Made by a program: the position numbers and the translations under genes. The notes below the pieces were generated by a model, which worked only from the letters and a program-made list of their open reading frames with translations, was not told the origin of the DNA and did not search any database. Shown piece by piece: positions 28,171 to 37,869 of a DNA stretch of 64,000 bases; position 1 is the stretch's first letter, and each line of letters begins with the position of its first letter. The DNA lies in NCBI RefSeq assembly GCF_010500955.1, contig NZ_QVMJ01000015.1, forward strand, positions 50,885-114,884, read 5' to 3'. The DNA comes from Bacteroides sp. 519 (GTDB lineage Bacteria; Bacteroidota; Bacteroidia; Bacteroidales; Bacteroidaceae).

Positions 28171-30063
28171 ATGGCAGACAGTAAAGAAAAACTCTTCTCC
28201 GATTTTCCATCGGTTTCAACCGAACAATGGATGGAAAAAGTTACAGCCGACCTGAAAGGAGCCGACTATGAGAAGAAACTTGTTTGGAAAACAAACGAAG
28301 GATTTAAAGTAAAACCTTTCTACCGTATGGAAGACCTCGAAGGTTTAAAAACAACCGACGCGCTTCCTGGTGAGTTTCCGTATTTAAGAGGTACTAAGAA
28401 AAATAATGTGTGGCTTGTTCGCCAGGACATTTGTGCTAAAGATGCCAAAGAAGCAAACGCAAAAGCTTTAGACGTCTTAAACAAAGGTGTTGACTCGTTG
28501 TCTTTCCATGTAAATTCGAAAGAACTGAGTATCGAATATCTTGAAACATTGTTAAAGGGCATCGAAGCTCCGGCAGTTGAGTTGAACTTCTCTGTTTGTC
28601 AGGGACATGCCGTTGAACTGGCAGAACTACTGGTGGCATACTTCCAGAAAATGGATTATGATGTAAAAGAACTCCGTGGTTCAATCAACTACGACTACTT
28701 TAACAAAATGTTGACTCGCGGAAAAGAAAAAGGCGATTTCATTCAAACATCGAAAGCGTTGATCGAAGCAATTCAGCCACTTCCTTTCTTCCGTGTACTT
28801 AGTGTAAATGCTCTTACCCTGAATAATGCAGGTGCCTATATCTCGCAAGAGTTAGGATATGCTTTGGCTTGGGGTAACGAATATATGGATCAGCTTTTCA
28901 GTGCTGGTGTGCCTGTTAGCTTCATCGCTAAAAGACTGAAGTTTAACTTTGGCATCAGTTCAAACTATTTTATGGAAATAGCTAAATTCCGCGCTGCCCG
29001 TTTACTTTGGGCTAATATTGTAGCTTTATACAATCCGGGATGTCTTCGCGATTGCGATAACAAAGGCGAAAACGGTGAATGCCGTTGTGCAGCCAAGATG
29101 GCTATCCATGCAGAAACTTCTTCGTACAACCTCACTTTGTTCGATGCTCATGTAAACTTGCTTCGTACTCAAACCGAAGCCATGAGTGCTGCTATTGCAG
29201 GGGTAGACTCAATGACTGTTACTCCTTTTGATAAAGCCTATCAAACTCCCGACGAATTCTCGGAAAGACTTGCCCGTAACCAACAATTGCTGTTGAAAGA
29301 AGAGTCGCATTTCGATAAAGTGGTTGACCCGGCTGCCGGTTCGTACTACATTGAAAACCTTACTGTGTCTATCGCAAAACAGGCATGGGAGGTATTTATG
29401 AAGGTTCAGGAAGAAGGTGGATTCTATGCTGCTATTAAAGCCGGAACTGTTCAGAAAGATATCAATGAAACAGGAAAAAATCGTCATAAAGCAGTTGCCC
29501 AACGCAAAGAAATTCTGTTAGGAACCAATCAGTATCCTAACTTTACTGAACTTGCAGGCGATAAGAAATCTGTTGAATGCAAATGCTGCTGTGGTGGCGA
29601 TCATGCCGAAAGTGGTATTGAAACATTGAACTTCGACCGTGCTTCCAGCCAATTCGAGGCTCTTCGTCTTGAAACAGAAGCTTCGGGCAAACGTCCGAAA
29701 GCATTCATGCTGACTATTGGTAATCTGGCTATGCGTCAGGCCCGTGCACAGTTTGCTTGTAACTTCCTGGCTTGTGCCGGATATGAGGTTGTTGATAATC
29801 TTGGTTTCCCAACAGTTGAGGCTGGTGTTGATGCTGCCATGGCTGCCGGTGCCAACATTGTTGTGCTTTGCTCAAGCGACGATGAATATGCCGAATATGC
29901 AGTTCCTGCATATAAAGCACTGAATGGCCGCGCAATGTTTATCGTAGCAGGTGCTCCTGCAAATATGGATGAACTGAAAGCTGCGGGTATTGAGAATTTC
30001 ATCAATGTTCGTTCTAATGTGTTAGAAACGTTGAAGGCTTATAATGCAGAGTTATTGAAATAA
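28171..30063 (+). CDS. mutA: Methylmalonyl-CoA mutase small (beta) subunit
   Basis: The 630-aa partner of MutB in the B12-dependent heterodimer that interconverts succinyl-CoA and methylmalonyl-CoA in propionate production. It shows the mutase TIM-barrel pattern ([34 protein letters not shown]-region ARNQQLLLKEESHFDKVVDP) and a C-terminal Rossmann-like domain without the DxHxxG cobalamin motif, as expected for the non-catalytic subunit. Odd features are two cysteine-rich inserts, CLRDCDNKGENGECRCA (about residue 292) and VECKCCCGGDH (about 470). The large-subunit gene normally follows directly; here a 540-bp cassette intervenes. Confidence 0.93.
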   Translation: MADSKEKLFSDFPSVSTEQWMEKVTADLKGADYEKKLVWKTNEGFKVKPFYRMEDLEGLKTTDALPGEFPYLRGTKKNNVWLVRQDICAKDAKEANAKALDVLNKGVDSLSFHVNSKELSIEYLETLLKGIEAPAVELNFSVCQGHAVELAELLVAYFQKMDYDVKELRGSINYDYFNKMLTRGKEKGDFIQTSKALIEAIQPLPFFRVLSVNALTLNNAGAYISQELGYALAWGNEYMDQLFSAGVPVSFIAKRLKFNFGISSNYFMEIAKFRAARLLWANIVALYNPGCLRDCDNKGENGECRCAAKMAIHAETSSYNLTLFDAHVNLLRTQTEAMSAAIAGVDSMTVTPFDKAYQTPDEFSERLARNQQLLLKEESHFDKVVDPAAGSYYIENLTVSIAKQAWEVFMKVQEEGGFYAAIKAGTVQKDINETGKNRHKAVAQRKEILLGTNQYPNFTELAGDKKSVECKCCCGGDHAESGIETLNFDRASSQFEALRLETEASGKRPKAFMLTIGNLAMRQARAQFACNFLACAGYEVVDNLGFPTVEAGVDAAMAAGANIVVLCSSDDEYAEYAVPAYKALNGRAMFIVAGAPANMDELKAAGIENFINVRSNVLETLKAYNAELLK

Positions 30064-30065
30064 GA

Positions 30066-30600
30066 TTTAAACACAGAGACACAGTGACACAGGGCTTGTC
30101 CTGATGCTGAACACAGAGATTAGTTAAATGGAATTGAAGACACAAGAATGGTATAATGAACGTACGCAGAAAATTATTTCTGCTGCAATTGAAGTACACA
30201 AAGAACTTGGACCTGGTTTATTAGAATCCGTTTATGAATCCTGTCTTGAAAGTGAACTATTAAATAGAGGATTACATGTTAAAAGGCAAATGGAACTTCC
30301 TCTCGTTTATAAAGGAGAATATATGGGTGAAAGTTTTAGGTTAGATTTACTTGTTGATGAGTCAATTATTATCGAACTTAAATCTGTTGAATGTATACGT
30401 GATATACACGAAGTACAACTTATGTCATATCTCCGTTTAGCTAATAAGAAGATAGGATTATTAATCAATTTCAATGTTCCAGTTTTAAAAGCAGGCATCA
30501 GACGTAAAATCAATGGGTATTTTTAAAAGTATCCATTTTGCGAAGCCTCAGTGTTCCGCATAAAATAAAGAACTCTGTATCTCAGTGCCTCTGTGTTTAA
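30066..30600. mobile_element. Inverted-repeat-bounded GxxExxY cassette between mutA and mutB
   Basis: The left arm AAACACAGAGACACAGTGAC (from about 30069) and the right arm CTCTGTATCTCAGTGCCTCT with GTGTTT (to about 30599) are imperfect inverted repeats flanking one gene. The inner sequences include GATGCTGAACACAGAG on the left and GTGTTCCGCATAA on the right. The same arm family forms a gene-less hairpin at 15811-15879. The cassette separates two genes that encode subunits of one enzyme and are usually adjacent. I infer insertion of a mobile unit. Confidence 0.6.
30128..30526 (+). CDS. GxxExxY protein (PD-(D/E)XK superfamily)
   Basis: A 132-aa protein with the naming motif GLLESVYESCL (G-x-x-E-x-x-Y, about residues 34-40). 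A PD-(D/E)XK-like core, RLDLLVDESIIIELKSVE, has an Asp on one strand and E-x-K on the next, followed by a QLMSYLRL helix. These match the GxxExxY/PDDEXK_3 family as I remember it; its biochemical role is not established. It is a complete, intact frame, with start at ATG 30128 just inside the left arm. Its position within inverted repeats between mutA and mutB suggests it travels with them. Confidence 0.88.
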   Translation: MELKTQEWYNERTQKIISAAIEVHKELGPGLLESVYESCLESELLNRGLHVKRQMELPLVYKGEYMGESFRLDLLVDESIIIELKSVECIRDIHEVQLMSYLRLANKKIGLLINFNVPVLKAGIRRKINGYF

Positions 30601-30619
30601 TAAAAAATAAAAAGAAACA

Positions 30620-32767
30620 ATGAAACCAGATTTTAAAAATTTAGATATATTCGCCGCATTTCAGCCTGTAAACGGTGCTGAGTGGCAAAAGGCAAACAAC
30701 ATTACTGCCGACTGGGAAACCCCGGAACACATCGGTGTGAAGCCTGTTTATACAAAAGAAGATTTGGAAGGAATGGAGCAACTCAATTATGCTGCCGGTA
30801 TTCCTCCCTTCCTTCGCGGACCTTATTCGGTAATGTACACCCTTCGTCCCTGGACTATCCGTCAGTATGCCGGATTCTCTACAGCCGAAGAGTCAAACGC
30901 ATTCTATCGTCGTAACCTTGCTTCCGGACAAAAAGGATTGTCGGTAGCATTCGACCTTGCAACACACCGCGGATACGACCCCGACCACGAACGTGTAGTG
31001 GGCGACGTAGGTAAAGCCGGTGTATCTATCTGCTCGTTAGAAAACATGAAAGTTCTTTTCGATGGTATTCCATTGAATAAAATGTCTGTTTCCATGACCA
31101 TGAATGGTGCCGTACTTCCTGTACTTGCTTTCTATATCAATGCAGGTTTAGAGCAAGGCGCTAAGCTGGAAGAACTGGCAGGAACTATTCAGAACGATAT
31201 CCTGAAAGAGTTTATGGTGCGTAATACCTATATTTACCCACCTGCATTCTCAATGAAGATTATTTCTGATATCTTTGAATATACATCACAGAAGATGCCT
31301 AAGTTCAATTCAATCTCTATCTCAGGTTACCACATGCAGGAAGCAGGAGCAACAGCAGACATTGAGTTAGCTTACACATTGGCCGACGGTTTGGAATATC
31401 TTCGCGCAGGTACTGCCGCAGGTATCGACATTGATGCATTTGCACCACGTCTGTCGTTCTTCTGGGCAATCGGAATGAATCACTTTATGGAAATAGCCAA
31501 GATGCGTGCTGCACGTTTACTTTGGGCTAAGATTGTAAAACAATTCAATCCGAAGAATCCCAAATCACTGGCATTGCGTACTCACTCGCAAACTTCGGGA
31601 TGGTCGCTTACCGAACAAGATCCGTTCAACAACGTAGGACGTACTTGTATCGAAGCAATGGCCGCTGCTTTAGGACACACCCAATCACTGCACACCAATG
31701 CTTTGGATGAAGCGATTGCACTTCCTACCGATTTCTCTGCCCGTATTGCCCGTAATACACAGATCTATATTCAGGAAGAAACTTACATCACCAAGAATGT
31801 TGACCCATGGGGAGGTTCATACTATGTTGAATCACTAACCAACGAGATTGCTCAGAAAGCATGGGAACTCATTGAGGAAGTTGAAAGCCTCGGTGGTATG
31901 GCTAAAGCTATCGAAACAGGTATTCCTAAAATGCGTATCGAAGAAGCTGCTGCCCGTACTCAGGCACGTATCGATGCAGGAACTCAAACCATTGTTGGGG
32001 TTAACAAATACCGTTTGGAAAAAGAAGCTCCGATTGATATCCTTGAAATCGACAATACAGCTGTACGCGCTCAACAGATTGAACGTTTGACAGAACTAAA
32101 AGAAGGTCGCGACAATGCCAAAGTACAAGTTGCCCTCGATGCTATTACCAAATGTGTGGAAACAGGCGAAGGTAACTTGCTTGAACTAGCTGTTGAGGCA
32201 GCCCGTGTACGTGCTACACTGGGTGAGATTTCTTATGCATGCGAAACTATCGTAGGACGTTACAAAGCAATAATCAGAACTATATCAGGCGTGTATTCAT
32301 CAGAAAGTAAAAACGATGAGGACTTCAAACGTGCAACAGAGCTTGCCGAGAAGTTTGCGAAGAAAGAGGGACGTCAACCTCGTATCATGGTTGCTAAAAT
32401 GGGACAAGACGGTCACGACCGTGGTGCCAAAGTTGTAGCAACAGGTTATGCCGACTGTGGTTTCGACGTAGACATGGGACCATTGTTCCAGACTCCGGCA
32501 GAAGCTGCCCGTCAGGCGGTTGAGAATGATGTAAACGTAGTTGGTGTTTCTTCACTGGCTGCCGGACACAAAACTCTTGTTCCTCAGATTATTGACGAGT
32601 TGAAGAAGCTTGGTCGTGAAGATATCATTGTTATTGCCGGTGGGGTAATTCCAGCACAGGATTACGACTTCCTTTATCAGGCTGGCGTAGCTGCTATCTT
32701 TGGCCCGGGAACTTCTGTATCGAAGGCTGCTTGCCAGATACTTGAAATTCTTTTGGATGAAGAGTAA
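30620..32767 (+). CDS. mutB: Methylmalonyl-CoA mutase large (alpha) subunit
   Basis: The 715-aa catalytic subunit. The N-terminal TIM barrel contains [19 protein letters not shown] (CoA/substrate loop), [18 protein letters not shown] and [13 protein letters not shown]. The C-terminal flavodoxin-like B12 domain has [20 protein letters not shown] with the DxHxxG base-off cobalamin motif at about 597-602, and later SSLAAGH and AGGVIP. The start lies 20 bp after the cassette's right arm. A strong terminator follows. Together with MutA it links succinate to propionate. Confidence 0.96.
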   Translation: MKPDFKNLDIFAAFQPVNGAEWQKANNITADWETPEHIGVKPVYTKEDLEGMEQLNYAAGIPPFLRGPYSVMYTLRPWTIRQYAGFSTAEESNAFYRRNLASGQKGLSVAFDLATHRGYDPDHERVVGDVGKAGVSICSLENMKVLFDGIPLNKMSVSMTMNGAVLPVLAFYINAGLEQGAKLEELAGTIQNDILKEFMVRNTYIYPPAFSMKIISDIFEYTSQKMPKFNSISISGYHMQEAGATADIELAYTLADGLEYLRAGTAAGIDIDAFAPRLSFFWAIGMNHFMEIAKMRAARLLWAKIVKQFNPKNPKSLALRTHSQTSGWSLTEQDPFNNVGRTCIEAMAAALGHTQSLHTNALDEAIALPTDFSARIARNTQIYIQEETYITKNVDPWGGSYYVESLTNEIAQKAWELIEEVESLGGMAKAIETGIPKMRIEEAAARTQARIDAGTQTIVGVNKYRLEKEAPIDILEIDNTAVRAQQIERLTELKEGRDNAKVQVALDAITKCVETGEGNLLELAVEAARVRATLGEISYACETIVGRYKAIIRTISGVYSSESKNDEDFKRATELAEKFAKKEGRQPRIMVAKMGQDGHDRGAKVVATGYADCGFDVDMGPLFQTPAEAARQAVENDVNVVGVSSLAAGHKTLVPQIIDELKKLGREDIIVIAGGVIPAQDYDFLYQAGVAAIFGPGTSVSKAACQILEILLDEE

Positions 32768-32792
32768 ATAAAGCGATAACTCCTAAAAATAA

Positions 32793-32847
32793 AAAGGTTA
32801 CAATGATAGGGAAATTCCCTACATTGTAGCCTTTCTTTGTTTTTTAT
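32793..32847 (+). terminator. Terminator after mutB
   Basis: AAAGGTTACAATG (32793-32805) and CATTGTAGCCTTT (32822-32834) form the stem, followed by CTTTGTTTTTTATT. Confidence 0.85.
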
Positions 32848-32975
32848 TAGTACACAATTGTGCCAATTTAGTAATCAATCCTGCCAACAAGCTTATTACT
32901 GCCACAAATAGCTTTCGTATCTTAATCTTTCCCTCTAAATTTGTTTCTGTAATTAAATTAAAAACTGCAAATATC

Positions 32976-35900
32976 ATGAACAAAGTAAAAGTATTAGTTA
33001 CTTTCTGCTTACTCCTATCATTGTTTTTTGGGGCTAAAGCACAAAACAAAAACAAAGCCTACATTGTATCGAATGCACATTTCGATTCGCAATGGAACTG
33101 GGATGTACAACGATCAATCAGTGAATTTATTCCCAAAACCATTAACCAAAACCTTTTCTTGCTTGGCAAATATCCCAACTACGTGTTTAACTTTGAAGGT
33201 GGAATAAAATATTACTGGATGAAAGAATACTTCCCACACCAGTATGAACTAATAAAGAAATACATTGCCGAAGGCCGTTGGCATGTAACCGGAAGTACCT
33301 GGGATGCTACAGACCCTAATATACCCTCGCCCGAGTCGTTTACCCGTAACATTCTTTACGGACAACATTTCTTCAGAGATGAGTTTGGAGTAGAATCTAC
33401 CGATATCTTCTTGCCCGACTGCTTTGGCTTCGGTTGGACACTTCCTACTATTTCGGCTCATTCGGGGCTTATCGGATTCTCCACACAAAAGCTGCAATGG
33501 CGAAACAAACCTTTCTATGGAGATAGCAAAATACCATTCGAAATAGGATTGTGGCAAGGTGTTGACGGCTCAAAGATTATGATGGTAGCCGATGCACATA
33601 ACTATACCACCAAATGGCGCGATGAAGATTTAAGCCAAAATGAATCCTTATACAACATCATTCAGAAAAGTCCGATTAAAACCGTTTACCACTATTACGG
33701 TACAGGCGATACAGGTGGTGCACCCACCATCGAATCGGTCAGAGCCGTTGAAAAAGGACTTAAAGGCGACGGACCGATACAAATAATCAGCGCCACAAGC
33801 GATCAGCTGTATAAAGATTACCTGCCATTCGATAAACACCCTGAACTTCCTTTGTACAATGGCGAACTCTTGATGGATGTTCATGCAACAGGATGTTATA
33901 CCTCACAGGCGGCTATGAAACTGTACAACCGTCGCAACGAATTATTGGCAGATGCTTCCGAACGTGCAGCTGTTGTTGCCAACTGGATTGGAGCTATCGA
34001 CTATCCCAAACATACACTTACTGAAGCATGGAAGCGTTTCATCTGGCATCAATTCCACGATGACCTTACCGGAACCAGTATTCCACGTGCCTATGAATTT
34101 TCGTGGAACGACGAACTTATTTCACTCAAAGACTTTGCAAATGTGCTTTCCAGTTCAGTAGGAGCAACTACCCGCGCGTTGGATACACAAGTTAAAGGTT
34201 TACCACTGGTAATTCATAATCCATCGGCTTTTGTGGTTTCGGATGTTATTGAAGTACAACTGCAAATGCCCAAAGCTGCAGGAAAAGTATCTGTGTATAA
34301 CGAAAAAGGGCAGTTAGTACCCAGCCAGATAATTGAAAATAAAAACGGTACAGTGAAGATGCTTGTCTCGGCCACAGCTCCTGCTATGGGATATGTAGTG
34401 TACGATGTTCGCACAGGTGGCAACACCCAGCCATCGGCCACGCTTCGGGCATCAGCTAACAATATAGAGAACAGTATATACAAGGTGACGCTCGACAAAA
34501 ACGGTGACATTACTTCCATTGTTGACAAGCGCAACAACAAAGAACTGGTTAAAAACGGCAAGACCATTCGTCTGGCCTTGTTCACCGAAAACGAATCATT
34601 CAATTGGCCGGCATGGGAAATCCTAAAGAAAGAGATGGATAAAGACCCCATCTCTTTATCCGAAGGTGTGAAAATAACTGTAGCCGAAAACGGCCCGGTC
34701 AGAGCATCCCTGTGTGTTGAACGCACGTATGGAGGTTCTACTTTCAAACAATACATCCAATTAACCGAAGGTGGTCAGAACGATCGCATCGACATTGTGA
34801 ATGATATCGACTGGCAAACAACCAACGCTCTGTTGAAAGCAGAGTTTCCGTTAAGTATTTCAAACCCGGTTGCAACCTACGATCTGGGTGTAGGAACAGT
34901 ACAAAGAGGTAACAATACCGAAATTGCTTACGAAGTATATGCTCAGCAATGGGCCGACCTCACTGCACAGGACAATAGCTATGGTGTTTCTGTTATGAAC
35001 GACAGCAAATACGGTTGGGACAAACCCAATGATAACACCATTCGTCTCACCCTGTTGCACACGCCCAAAACACGCGGTGGATATGCTTATCAGGACAAAC
35101 AAGACTTTGGCAAACATCGCTTCACGTACTCAATCATGGCACATGCCGGCGATTATCGTGCGGCCGGTACAGTATTGAAAGCCGAGATTATGAATCAATC
35201 CATGAATGCCTTTGTGGCTCCTAAACACAAAGGAAGTTTGGGTAAAACATTCTCATTTGCCCATTCGGACAACAATAAAGTTGCACTGAAAGCCTTTAAA
35301 CAAGCCGAAAAGAGCGATGAATATGTAATCCGTTTCTACGAAACCGAAGGAAAAGGTACACAAACAGTTAACTTTACTTTTGCAGCCGATATTGTTTCGG
35401 CCAGCGAAATTAATGGTGTAGAAGATGTAATTGCAAAAGCCGGATACAACGGTAAAACCCTTACATTCGATGTGAATCCTTATGGTATGAAGAGTTTTAA
35501 AGTGAAACTGGCTAAGCCTGCTACTATGTTGGCAACAACCCAATCAGTTCACATGGAACTACCTTATAATATAAAAACTTCTTCCTATAACTCGTTCCGT
35601 CAGGATGCCAACTTCGATGGCAAAGGAAATTCGTATGCATCGGAACTGCTGCCCGAAGAGATAAACTTCAACGGTATTAACTTCAAACTACCCGGAGGCG
35701 ATGTGCCCAATGGAGTTAAATGCAGAAAGGAAGTAATTGACCTTCCACAAGGAAAGTTCAACCGTATTTACCTGCTTGCGGCATCTACTCAAAAAGATAA
35801 TATGGCTACATTTACAGTAGATGGTGTTCAGCACAAAGTACAGGTGCCTTCGTATACCGACTTTATTGGTCAGTGGGGCCATACCGGTCATACCGAAGGG

Positions 35901-36584
35901 TTCCTTAAATCAGCCGATATAGCTTTTGTGGGTACACATAAGCACAGCATGATTTACAATAAAGATATCCCATACGAATTTACCTACATGTTTTGCATAG
36001 CACTGGATATACCTGCCAATGCTAAAAAACTGGAACTTCCGGATAACTCACGCATTGTAGTATTTGCTGCAACAATGGCTTACGATGAGAACAATACCAT
36101 GACATCTGCCACAGATCTGCTTAAAGTAGATTTACCAGTAAAAGATGCAGATGATGAAATACACTCGAACAAGAATCTGCTTTACAAGAAACCTGTTGTT
36201 GATAGAAGCGGTGAGGTAAATCGCAGAGAAAGAGCCGAAGCGGCATTAGACGATGATATTACAACCAAATGGTGCGACATCAGTAATAATAAGCCCAAAT
36301 TCATTGTGGTAGATATGGAACGTGTAGAAGAGATTCGTGGCTGGTATGTATTCCACGCCGGACTGGAAGCCCTTGATTATATCACAAAAGAATACAGCTT
36401 ACAGGTAAAACTAAACGAGAGCGACGAATGGAAAACAGTAGATACTGTAACCGATAACACCGCACTCGAAACCGACCGACTGTTACAATCGCCTGTGAAA
36501 GCCAGGTATGTACGCTTACTCGTTACCAAACCCGACCAAAGTGAAGGGAATAATGTGCGTGTTTATGAGTTTTCGGTGTATTGA
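32976..36584 (+). CDS. Secreted alpha-mannosidase, GH38, with C-terminal discoidin-type domain
   Basis: A 1202-aa exported enzyme (signal peptide ending AKAQ). The GH38 catalytic barrel is seen in YIVSNAHFDSQWNWD (zinc His/Asp), IFLPDCFGFGWTLPTI (nucleophile Asp) and FIWHQFHDDLTGTSIPRAYE. Central and C-terminal beta-sandwich domains follow. The final 130 residues (AEAALDDDITTKWCD, FIVVDMERVEEIRGWYV, KARYVRLLVTKP) form an F5/8-type C (CBM32-like) carbohydrate-binding module. It should trim alpha-mannosides from host or fungal glycans. A -7 box, TAAATTTG, is at 32936-32943. It is not part of a SusCD locus within the window. Confidence 0.9.
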   Translation: MNKVKVLVTFCLLLSLFFGAKAQNKNKAYIVSNAHFDSQWNWDVQRSISEFIPKTINQNLFLLGKYPNYVFNFEGGIKYYWMKEYFPHQYELIKKYIAEGRWHVTGSTWDATDPNIPSPESFTRNILYGQHFFRDEFGVESTDIFLPDCFGFGWTLPTISAHSGLIGFSTQKLQWRNKPFYGDSKIPFEIGLWQGVDGSKIMMVADAHNYTTKWRDEDLSQNESLYNIIQKSPIKTVYHYYGTGDTGGAPTIESVRAVEKGLKGDGPIQIISATSDQLYKDYLPFDKHPELPLYNGELLMDVHATGCYTSQAAMKLYNRRNELLADASERAAVVANWIGAIDYPKHTLTEAWKRFIWHQFHDDLTGTSIPRAYEFSWNDELISLKDFANVLSSSVGATTRALDTQVKGLPLVIHNPSAFVVSDVIEVQLQMPKAAGKVSVYNEKGQLVPSQIIENKNGTVKMLVSATAPAMGYVVYDVRTGGNTQPSATLRASANNIENSIYKVTLDKNGDITSIVDKRNNKELVKNGKTIRLALFTENESFNWPAWEILKKEMDKDPISLSEGVKITVAENGPVRASLCVERTYGGSTFKQYIQLTEGGQNDRIDIVNDIDWQTTNALLKAEFPLSISNPVATYDLGVGTVQRGNNTEIAYEVYAQQWADLTAQDNSYGVSVMNDSKYGWDKPNDNTIRLTLLHTPKTRGGYAYQDKQDFGKHRFTYSIMAHAGDYRAAGTVLKAEIMNQSMNAFVAPKHKGSLGKTFSFAHSDNNKVALKAFKQAEKSDEYVIRFYETEGKGTQTVNFTFAADIVSASEINGVEDVIAKAGYNGKTLTFDVNPYGMKSFKVKLAKPATMLATTQSVHMELPYNIKTSSYNSFRQDANFDGKGNSYASELLPEEINFNGINFKLPGGDVPNGVKCRKEVIDLPQGKFNRIYLLAASTQKDNMATFTVDGVQHKVQVPSYTDFIGQWGHTGHTEGFLKSADIAFVGTHKHSMIYNKDIPYEFTYMFCIALDIPANAKKLELPDNSRIVVFAATMAYDENNTMTSATDLLKVDLPVKDADDEIHSNKNLLYKKPVVDRSGEVNRRERAEAALDDDITTKWCDISNNKPKFIVVDMERVEEIRGWYVFHAGLEALDYITKEYSLQVKLNESDEWKTVDTVTDNTALETDRLLQSPVKARYVRLLVTKPDQSEGNNVRVYEFSVY

Positions 36585-36645
36585 GTAAAGTAATTTCTTT
36601 CGTTAATTGAATTATAAATGTTACCTTTGCTAAAAAGAAGCAATT

Positions 36646-37581
36646 ATGAGCAGTTCGCACTCACTTGTCCGTTTTGATTGGGCAGCCAAACGGTTGTTGC
36701 GCAATAAATCCAACTTTGTAGTACTGGAAGGTCTTCTCACGGTATTGCTTGGTGAGGCAATTCACATTCGCCGTATTCTTGAAAGTGAAGGTAATCAGGA
36801 AGCTTATGATGATAAGTTTAATCGGGTAGATATGCTTACCGAAAATGATAAAGGCGAACTTATTATCATTGAGATACAGAATAATCGTGAACTCGATTAC
36901 TTTCATCGTATGCTTTATGGTACTTCAAAAACCATCACTGAATACATCAATCTGGGCGACGAATACGATAGAGTCCGAAAGGTTTATTCAATTAACATCG
37001 TTTACTTCGACTTAGGTCAGGGAACCGATTATGTGTATCATGGTAAAACCATTTTCAAAGGTATCCACAATAACGATACGTTGCAGTTATCTGTCCGCCA
37101 ACGCGAACGGTTTATTCAGCAGGAGGCTGGCGACATATTCCCTGAGTACTATGTGTTACGCGTTAACGATTTTGATCAGAAAGCAATTGAACCCCTCGAC
37201 CAGTGGATCTCTTTCCTCAAAACCGGTGAGATAGATGAAGATGCTACCGCTGCCGGTCTTCCCGAAGCCCGTGAAAGTTTACGAATAGATCATCTGTCGG
37301 ATGAAGAACGTAAAGCCTATTTTGCTCACATGGAGGCAATACGGTATCAGAAAAGCGTAATTACCACCGGACGGTATGAAGGGTATATGGATGGGAAAGC
37401 AGAAGGCTTGCAAGAAGGAAGAGCAGAAGGCTTACAAGAAGGAAGAGCAGAAGGCTTGCAAGAAGGCGAACGCAAAAAACAACTTGAAATAGCTTCAGTC
37501 ATGAAAGCCAAAGGAATCTCTACAGAAAATATAGTGGAGATTACCGGGCTGACTGAAGAGGATATAAAGAATCTAATTTAA
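36646..37581 (+). CDS. Rpn/PD-(D/E)XK nuclease family transposase-like protein
   Basis: A 311-aa member of the PDDEXK_2 (Rpn-like) family. It starts FDWAAKRLLRNKSNFVVLEG, followed by FNRVDMLTENDKGELIIIEIQNNREL, where D...E-x-Q is the usual active-site form of this family. The body matches family length. Near the C-terminus three consecutive 8-residue units AEGLQEGR are encoded by three 24-bp DNA repeats (37399-37470), a slippage-prone feature common in this family. The promoter -7 box is TACCTTTG at 36622-36629. Directly downstream lie one half and one complete low-complexity inverted repeat. A nuclease or recombination-promoting role is inferred. Confidence 0.85.
   Translation: MSSSHSLVRFDWAAKRLLRNKSNFVVLEGLLTVLLGEAIHIRRILESEGNQEAYDDKFNRVDMLTENDKGELIIIEIQNNRELDYFHRMLYGTSKTITEYINLGDEYDRVRKVYSINIVYFDLGQGTDYVYHGKTIFKGIHNNDTLQLSVRQRERFIQQEAGDIFPEYYVLRVNDFDQKAIEPLDQWISFLKTGEIDEDATAAGLPEARESLRIDHLSDEERKAYFAHMEAIRYQKSVITTGRYEGYMDGKAEGLQEGRAEGLQEGRAEGLQEGERKKQLEIASVMKAKGISTENIVEITGLTEEDIKNLI
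37399..37470 (+). repeat. Three 24-bp coding repeats (AEGLQEGR)
   Basis: GCAGAAGGCTTGCAAGAAGG plus four bases, copies at 37399, 37423 and 37447. Copy number probably varies by strand slippage in multiples of eight codons. Confidence 0.9.
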
Positions 37582-37587
37582 TCTTTT

Positions 37588-37640
37588 AACCGCAGAGTTT
37601 CGCGGATTAACGCAGAGTTTTTAATTTTTAATTTCTATGC
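37588..37640. repeat. Half-element: left arm of the GCAGAGTTACGCAG family plus degenerate core
   Basis: AACCGCAGAGTTTCGCGGAT with TAACGCAGAGTTTTT is followed by TTTCTATGCAGCAT, which aligns with TTTCGATGCCGCAG in the complete copies at 48829 and 59138. The right arm is missing. Confidence 0.75.
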
Positions 37641-37683
37641 AGCATTTATTCATGATTCATCAATTTGGTTCAAATCAGATTGA

Positions 37684-37792
37684 AAAGGAGGTAAAGTGAG
37701 GTAGAGGAGGTAAAGTAGTTGAGTAATGGAATTCCATGCGGCATCGCCTACTTTACCTCCTCTACCTCACTTTACCTCCTTTACCTCACTTT
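37684..37792. repeat. Inverted repeat with perfect core, GAGGTAAAGTGAGGTAGAGG arms
   Basis: AAAGGAGGTAAAGTGAGGTA and its continuation pair with CTACTTTACCTCCTCTACCT and its continuation. The centre holds CCATGCGGCATCG (37734-37746), the exact reverse complement of the 13-bp core found at 20361. Confidence 0.93.
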
Positions 37793-37869
37793 TAGTTCAA
37801 CACAGCCTCTAACTGAACCAAACGAATAATACAGGCTCTGGTTAAATAGAACAATTAACTCCTTAAAAA

